DNA of 64,000 bases from an uncultured Gilliamella sp. (GCA_946481345.1 CAMLMY010000002.1:1-64000); one strand, 5' to 3'; positions 55,047 to 64,000 are shown, counted from the first letter of the stretch. A program made the numbers and translations. Notes: generated by a model from the letters alone, not told the origin.

Positions 55047-55304
55047 TTATTCCAATTCAGGAATTAATTTTACTAAATGAGTTACTGCTTCTTTTTCATC
55101 TTCACCTTCGGCTGAAATAGTAATCGTTGTGCCTTGAGTTAAGCCTAATGTTTGTAATTTGAATAAGCTTTTAGCGCTAGCACTTTTTCCGTTTGATGTG
55201 ACAGTAATTTCAGCATTAAAGTTTTTTGCTTCTTTTACAAATTGCGCAGCAGGGCGAGTATGAAGGCCATTCGATGCAGTAATGGTTACATCTTGTTTGT
55301 ACAT
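55047..55304 (-). CDS. ptsH: PTS phosphocarrier protein HPr
   Basis: 85 aa. The phospho-His is His15 in [32 protein letters not shown]-like [11 protein letters not shown] carries the Ser46-equivalent region. Cytoplasmic relay between enzyme I and the sugar-specific EIIA proteins. First gene of the ptsHI-crr operon; the 140 bp upstream up to the lipoprotein gene should hold the promoter. Confidence 0.97.
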   Translation of the reverse strand: MYKQDVTITASNGLHTRPAAQFVKEAKNFNAEITVTSNGKSASAKSLFKLQTLGLTQGTTITISAEGEDEKEAVTHLVKLIPELE

Positions 55305-55434
55305 AATTATTTTACTCCCAAAAATATGTTTTTTCAGACGACAATATAAATAAAAACAGCGTGAAAGGCTAGTAAGATTTCACTGTTCTTTAACAATTCG
55401 TCTAATTTTGATGGTGATAAATCAACCAAGTTCG

Positions 55435-55456
55435 CCGATATTATTGTTAATATCGG
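55435..55456 (-). terminator. Hairpin at the end of the lipoprotein gene
   Basis: CCGATATTA and TAATATCGG form a perfect 9-bp stem with a 4-nt loop. It overlaps the stop codon of the lipoprotein gene and lacks a T tract, so it is a weak terminator candidate. Confidence 0.4.
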
Positions 55457-55791
55457 TAAATTCGAGTGATTTTATCACGACATTTTTTAAATTCTACCTG
55501 CCCGTGAATTCCTCGTTTGATATTTTCAAACACAACTTCTTCACTACCATCAAGTTGTGAAGCTCGGATCTCTTCGTGGCAAAAAGATTCAAATTTTTCA
55601 AGCTCTTGTTCGCTGTTGCCTAAATGATAATTTTTAGGTAAATCTTGGCTAGTTATAGAGGTATTTGTTTGATTCTGTACATTAAGAACAATCACGCCTT
55701 TATTGGGCACCCATGAACTACATGCAGTTAATGACATAACAAAGAATAAAAATAGCGAGGGCAATGCTACGATCAATCTAAAAATGTTCAA
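55447..55791 (-). CDS. Predicted small lipoprotein, unknown function
   Basis: 114 aa. The proposed start is TTG at 55791: AAAGGAAA lies directly upstream and the resulting MNIFRLIVALPSLFLFFVMSLTACSS is a textbook lipoprotein signal with lipobox LTAC. The GTG start in the ORF track lacks such a site. The mature part is about 90 residues with two more cysteines (SFCHEE and FKKCRDK), which could form a disulfide in the periplasm. I recognise no family. It lies between ptsH and ygfB on its own. Confidence 0.7.
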   Translation of the reverse strand: MNIFRLIVALPSLFLFFVMSLTACSSWVPNKGVIVLNVQNQTNTSITSQDLPKNYHLGNSEQELEKFESFCHEEIRASQLDGSEEVVFENIKRGIHGQVEFKKCRDKITRIYRY

Positions 55792-55914
55792 AATATTTCC
55801 TTTATAAAGCACAATAACCTGTTTATTATTTATAGCTAGGCATAAATTATATACTATTAATCCGTGAAAGTGCAGGGGTGTGTTTTTACGGTATTTAAGA
55901 CTAAGGTGGATTTA

Positions 55915-56457
55915 ATGACTAATAGCAATAATTACAATGAGCTTAATCGCCAACTTATCCAAAATAAAATCGGCATGACAGCGGCTGAATTACATGGTTT
56001 TTTATCAGGTATTTTAGCAGGAGGTAATCATGATGAAAGCTGGAAAATTTTAACTAAGGATATGTTAAATGATGGGCAAAGCATTGCTGAACCTTTAAAC
56101 AAAGAAATTGAAAAATTATATCATTCAACTAAACAACAACTTATTGATGAAGATTTTGAATTTCAATTGTTACTCGGCGATCAAGATCTATTTACTCAGA
56201 TTGATGATTTAGTCGGTTGGGTTAATCATTTTTTATTAGGAATTGGTTTGGTTCAACCTAAAATTAATCGTGTTAAAGGTGATGTTGGTGAGGCAATATA
56301 CGACCTGAGACAAATCGTTAAATTGGGTTATGATGAAAATGAAGATCAGCAAGAGTTAGGCTTTGCATTTGAAGAAATTAAAGAATACGTTCGGATTACG
56401 GCGATGCTTTGTTTTGATGAATTTAACGAATCTGATATAACCCCAACTATTCATTAA
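55915..56457 (+). CDS. ygfB: UPF0149 family protein YgfB
   Basis: 180 aa (E. coli 192). Conserved blocks are TAAELHGFLSGILAGG near residue 24, DDLVGWVNHFLLGIGLVQP and a C-terminal EEIKEYVRITAMLCFDEF. Soluble, all-helical; its homologue in Pseudomonas represses a programmed-cell-death pathway, while the enteric role is unclear. The ORF-track start is GTG; AAGGTGGA lies just before the ATG at 55915. It is followed after 32 bp by pepP, as in E. coli. Confidence 0.9.
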   Translation: MTNSNNYNELNRQLIQNKIGMTAAELHGFLSGILAGGNHDESWKILTKDMLNDGQSIAEPLNKEIEKLYHSTKQQLIDEDFEFQLLLGDQDLFTQIDDLVGWVNHFLLGIGLVQPKINRVKGDVGEAIYDLRQIVKLGYDENEDQQELGFAFEEIKEYVRITAMLCFDEFNESDITPTIH

Positions 56458-56489
56458 TATTAGTATCATTGATTTTTAAGGTGCAAGTT

Positions 56490-57803
56490 ATGGTAGATAT
56501 GCATAGCAAAACAGAACTTTTAGCGCGACGAAATAAATTATTGGCACAAATGGAGCCAAATAGCATCGCTTTGTTTTTTGCTTCACCAGAGGTTACGCGA
56601 AGCAATGATACTCACTATCCTTATCGGCAAGATAGTGATTTTTGGTATTTTACTTTTTTTGCTGAGCCAGAAGCGCTATTGGCGGTGATAAAGGAGTCTG
56701 ATAATCAAGCTCGTTACGTATTATTTAACCGTAAAAAGGATCCTTTAGCGGAAACATGGACCGGATATCGATTAGGTCAGCAGGCAGCATTAGAAAAAAT
56801 TTGCGTAGATGAAGCTTATCTTTTTGATGATATTAATAATCTTTTGCCAAATTTATTGAATGGTAAAAAGGTTATTTATCATGCTGACCAGTTATACGAA
56901 TATGCTGATGAAATAGTTAAAACAACATTACATAATTTAAGGCAAGGTGTTCGCAACAAATTTGTTGTCCCAAATATAATGATTGATTGGCGATCTATTG
57001 TTCATGAAATGCGTATGTTTAAATCGGATTTCGAAATGGCTATATTGCGCGAAGCTTGTGAAATAAGTGCTAAGGCACATATTCGCGCAATGCAAAAGTG
57101 TCAGCCTAGTTTGTATGAATATCAGTTAGAAGCGGAAATTTTACATGAATTTGCTTGGTATGGTGCTCGTTCGCCATCTTATAACACTATTGTTGGTGGG
57201 GGAAATAATGGTTGTATATTGCATTATGAAAATAATAGCGACCAATTGAAAGATGGCGATTTAGTCTTAATTGATGCTGGTTGTGAATATCAGTATTATG
57301 CTGGGGATATCACCCGTACATTTCCTATAAACGGTAAATTTAATCAGTCACAACGTGAAATATATGACATTGTGTTAACGGCACAATACGCGGCAATCAA
57401 ATTATTACAACCAGGTACTTCAATATCAATAGTAAACCAACAAATTATTCGAATTATGGTTGAAGGTTTAGTTAAACTTGGCATTATGCAGGGCGATATC
57501 GAGACGTTAATTGCAAATAAAGCTTACATGACATTTTATATGCATGGTTTAGGACATTGGTTAGGTATTGATGTGCATGATGTCGGTAGCGATCGTGATC
57601 GCATCCTTGCTCCAGGCATGGTGTTAACGGTTGAACCAGGGCTCTATATTAATCAAGAAGCCGATGTTCCTGAACGTTATAAAAGCATTGGCATCCGTAT
57701 AGAGGATAATATTTTAATTACTGATTCAGGCAATGAAGTTTTAACCGCAATGGTGCCTAAAGATCCTCAACAAATTGAACAATTAATGCAAATCAATCAA
57801 TAG
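56490..57803 (+). CDS. pepP: Xaa-Pro aminopeptidase II
   Basis: 437 aa (E. coli 441). It removes N-terminal residues before proline. The pita-bread metal ligands are all present: LIDAGCEYQYYAGDITRTFP (two Asp), HGLGHWLGIDVHDVG (His), LTVEPGLYI (Glu) and GIRIEDNILIT (Glu). The ORF-track start is TTG; AAGGTG precedes the ATG at 56490. In E. coli ygfB-pepP continue into ubiH and ubiI. Here tonB follows on the opposite strand, so the ubiquinone genes are elsewhere or missing. Confidence 0.95.
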   Translation: MVDMHSKTELLARRNKLLAQMEPNSIALFFASPEVTRSNDTHYPYRQDSDFWYFTFFAEPEALLAVIKESDNQARYVLFNRKKDPLAETWTGYRLGQQAALEKICVDEAYLFDDINNLLPNLLNGKKVIYHADQLYEYADEIVKTTLHNLRQGVRNKFVVPNIMIDWRSIVHEMRMFKSDFEMAILREACEISAKAHIRAMQKCQPSLYEYQLEAEILHEFAWYGARSPSYNTIVGGGNNGCILHYENNSDQLKDGDLVLIDAGCEYQYYAGDITRTFPINGKFNQSQREIYDIVLTAQYAAIKLLQPGTSISIVNQQIIRIMVEGLVKLGIMQGDIETLIANKAYMTFYMHGLGHWLGIDVHDVGSDRDRILAPGMVLTVEPGLYINQEADVPERYKSIGIRIEDNILITDSGNEVLTAMVPKDPQQIEQLMQINQ

Positions 57804-57819
57804 ACTTATGATCAAGTAA

Positions 57820-57849
57820 GGTGCTAATCAATAATTTAAGATTAGCGCC
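57820..57849 (+). terminator. Terminator after pepP
   Basis: GGTGCTAATC and GATTAGCGCC pair over 10 bp with one G-T pair and a 10-nt loop, followed by ATTAAGTTTTATTT. It ends ygfB-pepP and may also serve convergent tonB. Confidence 0.6.
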
Positions 57850-57909
57850 ATTAAGTTTTATTTCAAATAAATACTATTGAATGATAGTTATGGATTGATA
57901 AATGTCAGT

Positions 57910-58755
57910 TTAGTTATTACCTAAACTAATTGAACTATCGCGATTAAAGATAATCTTCATTTTGATATTTTTACCAGCAATTGGTTTGTATTTCCATGTT
58001 TTCATTGCCGTGATCACTGCGCGATTAAAAATATTATTGGGTTGAGCTTCAATAATTCTAATATTTTCAACACGTCCTTCACTATTTACATCAAACATGA
58101 CAATAACATGACCTTCTAAGCGCATGTCTAGTGCTCTTCTTGGATATTCTGGGCGATTTCGGCTAATCGGTGTTGGATTACCCGAATATTGCTGATTATC
58201 AGAAATTTTAGGTGCTACTGACGTTTTGGCAGTATTATCACTAATTGCTTCTTGTCTAACTTGTTGCCGAGAGGCTTTTTGTGTTGGTGGTTTTTTCTTT
58301 TTTGGTTTCGGTTTTGGTTCTGGTTTTACTATTGTTGGTTTATCAGGTTCAACAGTAGGTTTTTCGGGTTCTTTTTCCGGTGTAGGATCAGGTGTTTCTT
58401 CTTTAACGATTTCAGGCTCAACAACAGGTTCAACGGGTTGTTCTTCAATAGGTTTATTATCTATGATTTCACTGTTTTCTGCGCCTTGAATATCAGGTGT
58501 ATTTTCAACTAATGATTGTTCAGGGGCTGCTAATTGAGTAAGATCAACCATTACGGCTTTAATTGAATCATCACCTTCATCAACCATGATGTTATTTGCA
58601 AACAACGCTGAGCTAAATAATAATCCTAATAAAAGTAGATGTGATATCACAGCAACAGATACAAATACATATATATAATTATCCTGTTGCTTGTTAGCAA
58701 TAGGTGATTGTGGCTCTTTTTCTGTATTGATATCTATATCAAAATTGATCTTCAT
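57910..58755 (-). CDS. tonB: Energy transducer TonB
   Basis: 281 aa. One N-terminal membrane helix (YIYVFVSVAVISHLLLLGLLFSS, with the functional SH pair) is followed by a periplasmic Pro/Glu then Pro/Lys spacer (about residues 100-160) and the C-terminal domain NRPEYPRRALDMRLEGHVIVMFDVNSEGRVENIRIIEAQP. It passes proton-motive energy from ExbBD to outer-membrane receptors for iron chelates and vitamin B12. exbBD are not adjacent. A Fur box precedes it. Confidence 0.93.
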   Translation of the reverse strand: MKINFDIDINTEKEPQSPIANKQQDNYIYVFVSVAVISHLLLLGLLFSSALFANNIMVDEGDDSIKAVMVDLTQLAAPEQSLVENTPDIQGAENSEIIDNKPIEEQPVEPVVEPEIVKEETPDPTPEKEPEKPTVEPDKPTIVKPEPKPKPKKKKPPTQKASRQQVRQEAISDNTAKTSVAPKISDNQQYSGNPTPISRNRPEYPRRALDMRLEGHVIVMFDVNSEGRVENIRIIEAQPNNIFNRAVITAMKTWKYKPIAGKNIKMKIIFNRDSSISLGNN

Positions 58756-58794
58756 AGCAGTAATAATTTATCCCTTAGGGCGTGTATTCTAAAT

Positions 58795-58813
58795 GAAAAT
58801 GCTTATCATTTGT
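58795..58813 (-). promoter_or_regulatory. Fur box upstream of tonB
   Basis: On the - strand ACAAATGATAAGCATTTTC matches 14 of 19 positions of GATAATGATAATCATTATC, including the central ATGATAA. It lies 40 bp before the tonB start, where the core promoter should be, implying iron repression. Confidence 0.65.
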
Positions 58814-58910
58814 AGCATTTTTTTAAATATGATTTATCAATAACTTGTTGCATAAAAATATTTATCAGATAATAGTAAGTAAATATCTCTCATTTGTAGC
58901 GGTTAGACTG

Positions 58911-59894
58911 ATGAATAATCCATCGATAAAACAGATACTCGATCTAGTTCAAGAAGATTTAGTGAAGGTTAATCAGGCAATACAAGCAGAGCTTAGCTCT
59001 GATGTTGTATTAATCAATCAATTAGGCAATTACATTATTAGTAGTGGCGGTAAACGTATTCGTCCAATCATTGCGCTACTTATTGCTAAAGCACTGAATT
59101 ATCAGGGTGATAAACATATTATAACGGCTGCTTTTATTGAATTTATTCATACTGCAACCTTATTGCATGATGATGTTGTTGATGAGTCAGATTTACGCCG
59201 AGGCAAATCAACAGCTAATGCATTATTTGGTAATGCTGCTAGTGTTTTGGTCGGTGATTATATTTATACTCGTTCTTTTCAAATGATGGTTCGTACCGAA
59301 TCATTTAAAGTATTACAAATTATGTCTGAGGCCACGAATGTTATCGCAGAAGGTGAAGTCCAACAACTACTTAATTGTAATGATCCAGATATTACTAAAG
59401 AACAGTATCTACAAGTGATATATCGTAAAACAGCAAGACTATTTGAAGCGACATCTCATTCCGCTGCAGTCCTTGCTGAAGCGACCCCAGAACAAGAATT
59501 TGCCTTACAAGAATATGGAAAATATTTAGGAACTGCTTTTCAAATTATTGATGACTTATTAGATTATAGTGCCGATAGTAATCAAAAATTGGGTAAAAAT
59601 TTAGGTGATGATCTTAATGAGGGTAAACCGACATTACCACTACTACATGCAATGCATCATGCTAATGCACAGGATGCGGCTTTAATCCGGCAAGCAATTG
59701 AACAAGGAAATGGCCGCCATTTATTAGATCATGTTTTAGCGGTGATGAAGTCATGCGGATCGCTTGAATTTACTTTAGAAACAGCCCAGCAAGAGGCAAA
59801 TAAAGCGTTTAATGTGATTTCAATTTTACCAGATTCTCCTTATAAAAAAGCACTACAAGATCTGGCATTGTTATCAGTAAAAAGGGAAAACTAA
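58911..59894 (+). CDS. ispB: Octaprenyl diphosphate synthase
   Basis: 327 aa (E. coli 323). Trans-prenyltransferase making the quinone side chain. First Asp-rich motif is LLHDDVVDESDLRRGK, the second is IIDDLLDYSADSNQKLGKNLGDDLNEGKPTLPLLHAM. The ORF track starts at a TTG 22 codons earlier; ATG at 58911 gives an N-terminus close to the E. coli protein but has only a weak ribosome binding site. Divergent to tonB. Confidence 0.94.
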   Translation: MNNPSIKQILDLVQEDLVKVNQAIQAELSSDVVLINQLGNYIISSGGKRIRPIIALLIAKALNYQGDKHIITAAFIEFIHTATLLHDDVVDESDLRRGKSTANALFGNAASVLVGDYIYTRSFQMMVRTESFKVLQIMSEATNVIAEGEVQQLLNCNDPDITKEQYLQVIYRKTARLFEATSHSAAVLAEATPEQEFALQEYGKYLGTAFQIIDDLLDYSADSNQKLGKNLGDDLNEGKPTLPLLHAMHHANAQDAALIRQAIEQGNGRHLLDHVLAVMKSCGSLEFTLETAQQEANKAFNVISILPDSPYKKALQDLALLSVKREN

Positions 59895-60060
59895 CAGTGA
59901 TGTTTATTTGATAATTTTAAATACATTAGTTATACAATTTGTTTAATTAATATTGTTTTTTACCATTGATGGTGAATATTTCAAATTGAATTTTATTATG
60001 TTATGTAAATAGGTTGTACCCTTTTTATAACAATCCCATTGTTCAAATAAGGTTATTATC

Positions 60061-60933
60061 ATGTTCAAAAGGTCTTGGCCGGTTTTTTTAATTTTCGTAT
60101 CGATGATTTCTGTGCAATCAAGCGCTTCATTTGCTAAATATTTATTCCCAGTACTTGGTCCAGAAGCAATGACTGCTTGGCGTTTATTTTTTTCCGCTAT
60201 TTTATTGGTCATAATCTTTAAACCTTGGCGTAAAACGATTTCTAAACCAGCAATTAAATATATTATTTTATATGGTATTGCCATGGGATGCATGAATTTA
60301 TCTTTTTATAATGCTATCTCTCGTATTCCTTTAGGTATTGCTGTCGCAATTGAATTGACGGGGCCAATTATGGTCGCTATGTTTTCCGGTCGACGATTAA
60401 CCGATTTTATTTGGTTAGCTATTGCCATAATTGGATTAGTTATGTTGTTGCCTATTCATCAAGCAGCCAGTGATTTAGATCCGATAGGTCTTTTACTTGC
60501 TTTAGGTGCTGGAGGCTGTTGGGCTGGTTATATTCTTTTTGGTCGTAAGGCAGGCGAAATATATGGTGCACCAAGTGTTGCACTCGGCTCGATTGTTGCT
60601 TCAGTATTACTCTTTCCTATTGGGGTATGGCAAAGTGGTAGCACAATGTTTTCCTTGGACATTTTACCATTAGCTTTCATGGTTTCACTGTTAGCATCAG
60701 CGATTCCTTATGGTCTTGATATGGTCGCATTACCGCGTTTACCAGCCCAAACTTTTAGTACCTTAATGAGTTTGTCGCCAGTATTTGCGGCATTTTCGGG
60801 ATTAATTGTTTTACATGAACAGTTAACACATTACCAGTGGTTAGCTATTATGTTTATTATTGTTTCTTCGATTGGTACGGTATTAACTATGCATCGACCA
60901 AGTAAAATTAAAGTGCTAAATCGAGAAGATTGA
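60061..60933 (+). CDS. rhtA: Threonine/homoserine exporter RhtA (EamA family)
   Basis: 290 aa with ten predicted membrane helices in two EamA repeats. Landmarks shared with E. coli RhtA are ASFAKYLFPVLGPEAMTAWRL, NLSFYNAISRIPLGIAVAIELTGPIMVAMFSGRR and RLPAQTFSTLMSLSPVFAAFSGLIVL. It exports threonine, homoserine and some other amino acids. AAGGTT precedes the ATG. Monocistronic, ending at a strong hairpin. Confidence 0.88.
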   Translation: MFKRSWPVFLIFVSMISVQSSASFAKYLFPVLGPEAMTAWRLFFSAILLVIIFKPWRKTISKPAIKYIILYGIAMGCMNLSFYNAISRIPLGIAVAIELTGPIMVAMFSGRRLTDFIWLAIAIIGLVMLLPIHQAASDLDPIGLLLALGAGGCWAGYILFGRKAGEIYGAPSVALGSIVASVLLFPIGVWQSGSTMFSLDILPLAFMVSLLASAIPYGLDMVALPRLPAQTFSTLMSLSPVFAAFSGLIVLHEQLTHYQWLAIMFIIVSSIGTVLTMHRPSKIKVLNRED

Positions 60934-60943
60934 GTGTATTGAG

Positions 60944-60973
60944 TTACTATCGCGTGTTTGGGCGCGATAGTAA
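60944..60973. terminator. Hairpin between rhtA and ffh
   Basis: TTACTATCGCG and CGCGATAGTAA form a perfect 11-bp stem with an 8-nt loop between convergent genes. No T tract follows in either direction, so termination would be partial or processing-based. Confidence 0.55.
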
Positions 60974-61001
60974 TTAAGTGAAAGAGAAGTAAAGTTAACT
61001 T

Positions 61002-62369
61002 TTATCGAGGCGGAAAACCCATGCCTCCGCCCATTAAGCCTTTCATTTGACGCATCATCTTCATCATGCCACCACCTTTCATTTTTTTCATCATTTTTTG
61101 CATATCTTCAAACTGTTTAAGTAGTTTGTTAACATCTTGTACTTGTGTTCCGGATCCATTTGCAATACGGCGTTTGCGTGATCCTTTGATGATTTCAGGA
61201 TTTGCTCGCTCTTTTAATGTCATAGAGCCAATTATTGCTTCCATCTTGATGGTGATTTTGTCATCCATTTGCGCTTTAATATGATCTGGTAGTTGACCTA
61301 CACCTGGTAATTTAGCCAGCATGGCCCCCATTCCACCCATATTACGCATCTGTTTAAGCTGATCTTGGAAATCATTAAAGTCAAATTTATCGCCTTTTTT
61401 TAACTTTTTCGCGATTTTTTCCGCTTTTTCACGATCAACATTACTCTGCAATTCTTCAATTAAGGAGAGAACATCTCCCATGCCTAAAATGCGCGAAGCA
61501 ATGCGGTCAGGGTAAAAAGGCTCTAATGCATCCGTTTTTTCCCCCATCCCTAAAAACTTAATTGGTTTGCCAGTGATATGGCGGATTGATAATGCTGCAC
61601 CACCACGAGCATCACCATCAACTTTAGTTAAAATGACACCGGTTAGTGGTAAGGCATCATTAAATGCTTTAGCTGTATTGGCGGCATCTTGTCCGGTCAT
61701 TGCATCGACAACAAATAGTGTTTCAATTGGATTGATTGCATCATGTAGTGCTTTGATTTCATCCATCATGTCGCTATCAACATGCAATCGACCAGCGGTA
61801 TCGACAATCAGTACATCAAAAAATTGTAATTTCGCATGTGAAATTGCTTTATTAACAATATCAACCGGTTTTTGATTGATATCTGATGGGAAGCACTCGA
61901 CATCAATTGTTTTAGCAAGTGTTTCTAATTGTTTTATCGCTGCGGGTCGATAAACATCGGCAGAAACAACTAATACTTTCTTTTTTTGTTTTTCTTTTAA
62001 AAATTTTGCTAGTTTTGCAACGCTAGTTGTTTTACCTGCACCTTGTAAACCAGCCATTAGCATTACCGCTGGAGGCTGAGTAGCTAAGTTAAGTGAACTA
62101 TTAACTTCACCCATTGCTGCAGTCAGTTCAGCTTGAACGATTTTTATAAACTCTTGGCCTGGGGTTAGTGTTTTATTTACGTCTAAACCGACGGCTTTTT
62201 GTTTAACTTGGTTAATAAATTCCCGTACTACAGGTAGGGCAACATCAGCTTCAAGTAATGCCATTCTGACATCACGTAGCGCATCTTTGATATTATCTTC
62301 AGACAGACGTCCACGACCACTAATATTGCGGAATGTCTGTGATAAACGGTCAGTTAAATTCTCAAACAT
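61002..62369 (-). CDS. ffh: Signal recognition particle GTPase Ffh
   Basis: 455 aa. An N domain (MFENLTDRLSQTFRNISGRGRL) precedes the G domain with GLQGAGKTTSVAKLAKF, DTAGRLHVD, TKVDGDARGGAALS, then a Met-rich M domain (GGGMMKMMRQMKGLMGGGMG) for signal peptides and 4.5S RNA. It targets nascent membrane proteins to FtsY. The ORF-track start is five codons early; MFENL at 62369 is the family N-terminus, with GAGAG upstream. Confidence 0.96.
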   Translation of the reverse strand: MFENLTDRLSQTFRNISGRGRLSEDNIKDALRDVRMALLEADVALPVVREFINQVKQKAVGLDVNKTLTPGQEFIKIVQAELTAAMGEVNSSLNLATQPPAVMLMAGLQGAGKTTSVAKLAKFLKEKQKKKVLVVSADVYRPAAIKQLETLAKTIDVECFPSDINQKPVDIVNKAISHAKLQFFDVLIVDTAGRLHVDSDMMDEIKALHDAINPIETLFVVDAMTGQDAANTAKAFNDALPLTGVILTKVDGDARGGAALSIRHITGKPIKFLGMGEKTDALEPFYPDRIASRILGMGDVLSLIEELQSNVDREKAEKIAKKLKKGDKFDFNDFQDQLKQMRNMGGMGAMLAKLPGVGQLPDHIKAQMDDKITIKMEAIIGSMTLKERANPEIIKGSRKRRIANGSGTQVQDVNKLLKQFEDMQKMMKKMKGGGMMKMMRQMKGLMGGGMGFPPR

Positions 62370-62515
62370 ACTAACTCTCAACAAATTAAAAAATTATCGT
62401 CTATCATATCAGAAAATTTGCAGAAGTCCCATGATCATAAATTTGTTATGGCTTGACACAAAATTGTGTTCCTGTTGAAATGAGAGTATTAATAAATGAA
62501 AGGAGAAAGTTATCT

Positions 62516-62899
62516 ATGGTGAAAGTAGTTAATACCGATAAAGCCCCAGCAGCTATTGGTCCTTATGTACAAGGTGTCGATTTGGGTAATATGTTATTTG
62601 CATCAGGTCAAATCCCAATTAATCCAGCAACGGGTGAGATGCCAACTTGCGTGAAAGAACAAGCTAAGCAAAGTTTAGCTAATGTTAAAGCAATTATTAC
62701 TGAGGCGGGTTATCAAGTTAAAAATATCGTTAAAACAACTATTTTTTTAGCTGATATGAATGATTTTGCTGATGTTAATAGTGTCTATGAAGAATTTTTT
62801 ACCGAAAATCAAGCAAGCTTTCCAGCTCGTTCTTGTGTGCAAGTAGCTCGAATTCCGAAAGATGCTAAAGTTGAAATAGAAGTTATTGCTGTTAAATAA
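62516..62899 (+). CDS. ridA: Reactive intermediate/imine deaminase RidA
   Basis: 127 aa. The Rid family blocks are DKAPAAIGPYVQGV, MLFASGQIPINPATGEM, NVKAIITEAGY, and the C-terminal ARSCVQVARIPKDAKVEIEVIAVK with the substrate-binding Arg. It hydrolyses 2-aminoacrylate released by PLP enzymes such as threonine dehydratase. The ORF-track start is 21 codons early; AAAGGAG precedes the ATG at 62516. Monocistronic. Confidence 0.93.
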   Translation: MVKVVNTDKAPAAIGPYVQGVDLGNMLFASGQIPINPATGEMPTCVKEQAKQSLANVKAIITEAGYQVKNIVKTTIFLADMNDFADVNSVYEEFFTENQASFPARSCVQVARIPKDAKVEIEVIAVK

Positions 62900-62911
62900 G
62901 TTTGCCAAAAT

Positions 62912-62934
62912 CATTAGCACCAATAGTGCTAATG
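62912..62934 (+). terminator. Hairpin downstream of ridA
   Basis: CATTAGCAC and GTGCTAATG form a perfect 9-bp stem with loop CAATA, 12 bp after the ridA stop. It is followed by A-rich DNA and then a second, AT-rich inverted repeat (GCAAAAAA / TTTTTTGC, 62937-62964) ending in T7, so the pair may terminate together. Confidence 0.55.
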
Positions 62935-63163
62935 AAGCAAAAAAGTTGAGGGAAGTTTTTTTGCGGCTTTTCTTGCTAAATTTTCCTATTTTTTTGTCAT
63001 CAGTTATGATGTTTTTCTATCTGGATCAGGCTGTTAAACACTCGATTTTATTTGCCTAAAATTATTTATATTTAAACTGTTATTTAGTGATTGATTGCTA
63101 ATTGAGTTGGTGCAATAATCTACAATTATACATTGCTATTTATTGGTTAATTAGGTTGGAAAA

Positions 63164-64000
63164 ATGTTTGAAAAAGTAGAGTCGTATGCTGGTGACCCAA
63201 TTTTGTCATTAGTCGCAGAATTTAATAATGATAGCCGTCAGGATAAGACCAATTTAAGTATTGGATATTATTATGATGAAAACAGTGAGGTTCCGCAGTT
63301 ATCATGTGTTAAAACGGCCCGTGATTATATTTATCAACATCAACAAGGCGCACAACTTTATTTGCCAATGAGTGGTTTACCTAGTTATTGCCAAGCGATC
63401 CAATCACTGCTTTTTGGTGAAGATAATCCTGCTATTCAAGCTAAACGTATTGCAACTATTCAAACGTTAGGTGGGTCAGGTGCCCTGAAAGTTGGTGCTG
63501 ATTTTCTTTATCACTATTTTCCGAATTCTCAAGTATGGGTGAGTGATCCAACTTGGGAAAATCATATTGCTATTTTTAGTGGTGCAGGCTTTAAAGTAAA
63601 TAAATATCCTTATTTTGACCCAACAACTTGTGGTGTAAAATTTGACGCTATGCTTGATACATTAAATAGCTTACCGGCTAAAAGTATCGTGCTATTACAT
63701 CCTTGTTGTCATAATCCTACTGGTGTCGATTTAACACAGCCGCAGTGGGATAAAGTAATTGAAGTTTTACAAAATCGTGATCTTATCCCATTTATGGATA
63801 TTGCTTATCAAGGTTTTGGTGAAAGTATCGAAAATGATAGTTATGCAATCAAAAAAGTCGCTGAGAAAGGATTATGTGGTTTGATCAGTAATTCTTTTTC
63901 TAAAACTTTTTCACTGTATGGAGAACGGGTAGGTGGATTATCCGTATTATGTGATGATAGCCAAGCAGCAAATTGTGTATTTGGTCAGTTACAAGCAACA
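63164..64000 (+). CDS. tyrB: Aromatic-amino-acid aminotransferase TyrB, 5' part (runs off the window)
   Basis: The first 279 codons of a class I aminotransferase are present, with no stop before the window ends. It follows E. coli TyrB rather than Asp[97 protein letters not shown] and the PLP lysine in [17 protein letters not shown]. It makes tyrosine, phenylalanine and leucine from their keto acids. GGTTGGAA lies before the ATG. Absent from the ORF track because it is open-ended. Confidence 0.95.
   Translation, partial: MFEKVESYAGDPILSLVAEFNNDSRQDKTNLSIGYYYDENSEVPQLSCVKTARDYIYQHQQGAQLYLPMSGLPSYCQAIQSLLFGEDNPAIQAKRIATIQTLGGSGALKVGADFLYHYFPNSQVWVSDPTWENHIAIFSGAGFKVNKYPYFDPTTCGVKFDAMLDTLNSLPAKSIVLLHPCCHNPTGVDLTQPQWDKVIEVLQNRDLIPFMDIAYQGFGESIENDSYAIKKVAEKGLCGLISNSFSKTFSLYGERVGGLSVLCDDSQAANCVFGQLQAT

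Noticed and set aside
58226-58512. Hydrophobic Phe/Gly-rich ORFs on the + strand
   Set aside because: They are the antisense of the Pro/Lys/Glu-rich TonB spacer, a usual artefact.

Overview
The window is AT-rich, gene-dense chromosomal DNA of a gammaproteobacterium. Nearly every protein aligns by eye with an Escherichia coli orthologue (RNase E, PlsB, MetA, Pgi, PtsHI-Crr, Ffh, DksA, RadA, SerB), but base composition and gene order are not enterobacterial. This fits an Orbaceae-type insect-gut bacterium such as Gilliamella. That assignment is an inference: there is no rRNA gene in the window to test it. I see no transposase, phage gene, CRISPR array or complete tRNA.

Layout. 0-5 kb: a NADAR N-glycosidase (YbiA) and a TrpXYZ-type ABC importer with two paralogous binding proteins. 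5-11 kb: a membrane formate dehydrogenase operon (fdoGHI-fdhE) preceded by a perfect FNR box; its catalytic subunit has Cys where E. coli has selenocysteine. 11-16 kb: plsB, ydiB and aroD. 16-24 kb: an antiporter-type carrier, rsmB, a divergent NAD(P)H-oxidoreductase/HxlR pair, serB-radA and ppnN. 24-30 kb: moaA with a structured leader, gluQ, dksA, folK, aspC and syd. 30-36 kb: rne with a long leader, then a sapBCDF operon without sapA. 36.5 kb: metA behind MetJ boxes.

37.6-50.8 kb is the accessory part. Two complete sugar-acid catabolic modules lie between metA and pgi. Module 1 (rhmR-rhmD-rhmT-rhmA-fucO) takes L-rhamnonate to pyruvate plus lactaldehyde and on to propanediol. Module 2 has an IclR regulator, an IlvD/Edd-family dehydratase, an MFS carrier, a DHDPS-family 2-keto-3-deoxy-acid aldolase and an iron alcohol dehydrogenase. 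It repeats the same logic with unrelated dehydratase and aldolase families, and probably acts on a pentonate. A lone methyltransferase and a repeat-rich 600-bp spacer sit between them. Palindromic IclR-type operators and CRP-like sites can be read in the control regions.

51-64 kb is core again: pgi, crr-ptsI-ptsH, a small lipoprotein, ygfB-pepP, tonB (Fur box), ispB, rhtA, ffh, ridA and the 5' part of tyrB, which runs off the end.

No wholly unknown multigene system was found. The best leads are the paired sugar-acid modules with their operator array, a duplicated decapeptide in the RNase E tail, short intergenic TTGAGGA repeats, a 31-bp direct repeat enclosing an inverted repeat, and a possible frameshifted micro-membrane protein upstream of moaA.
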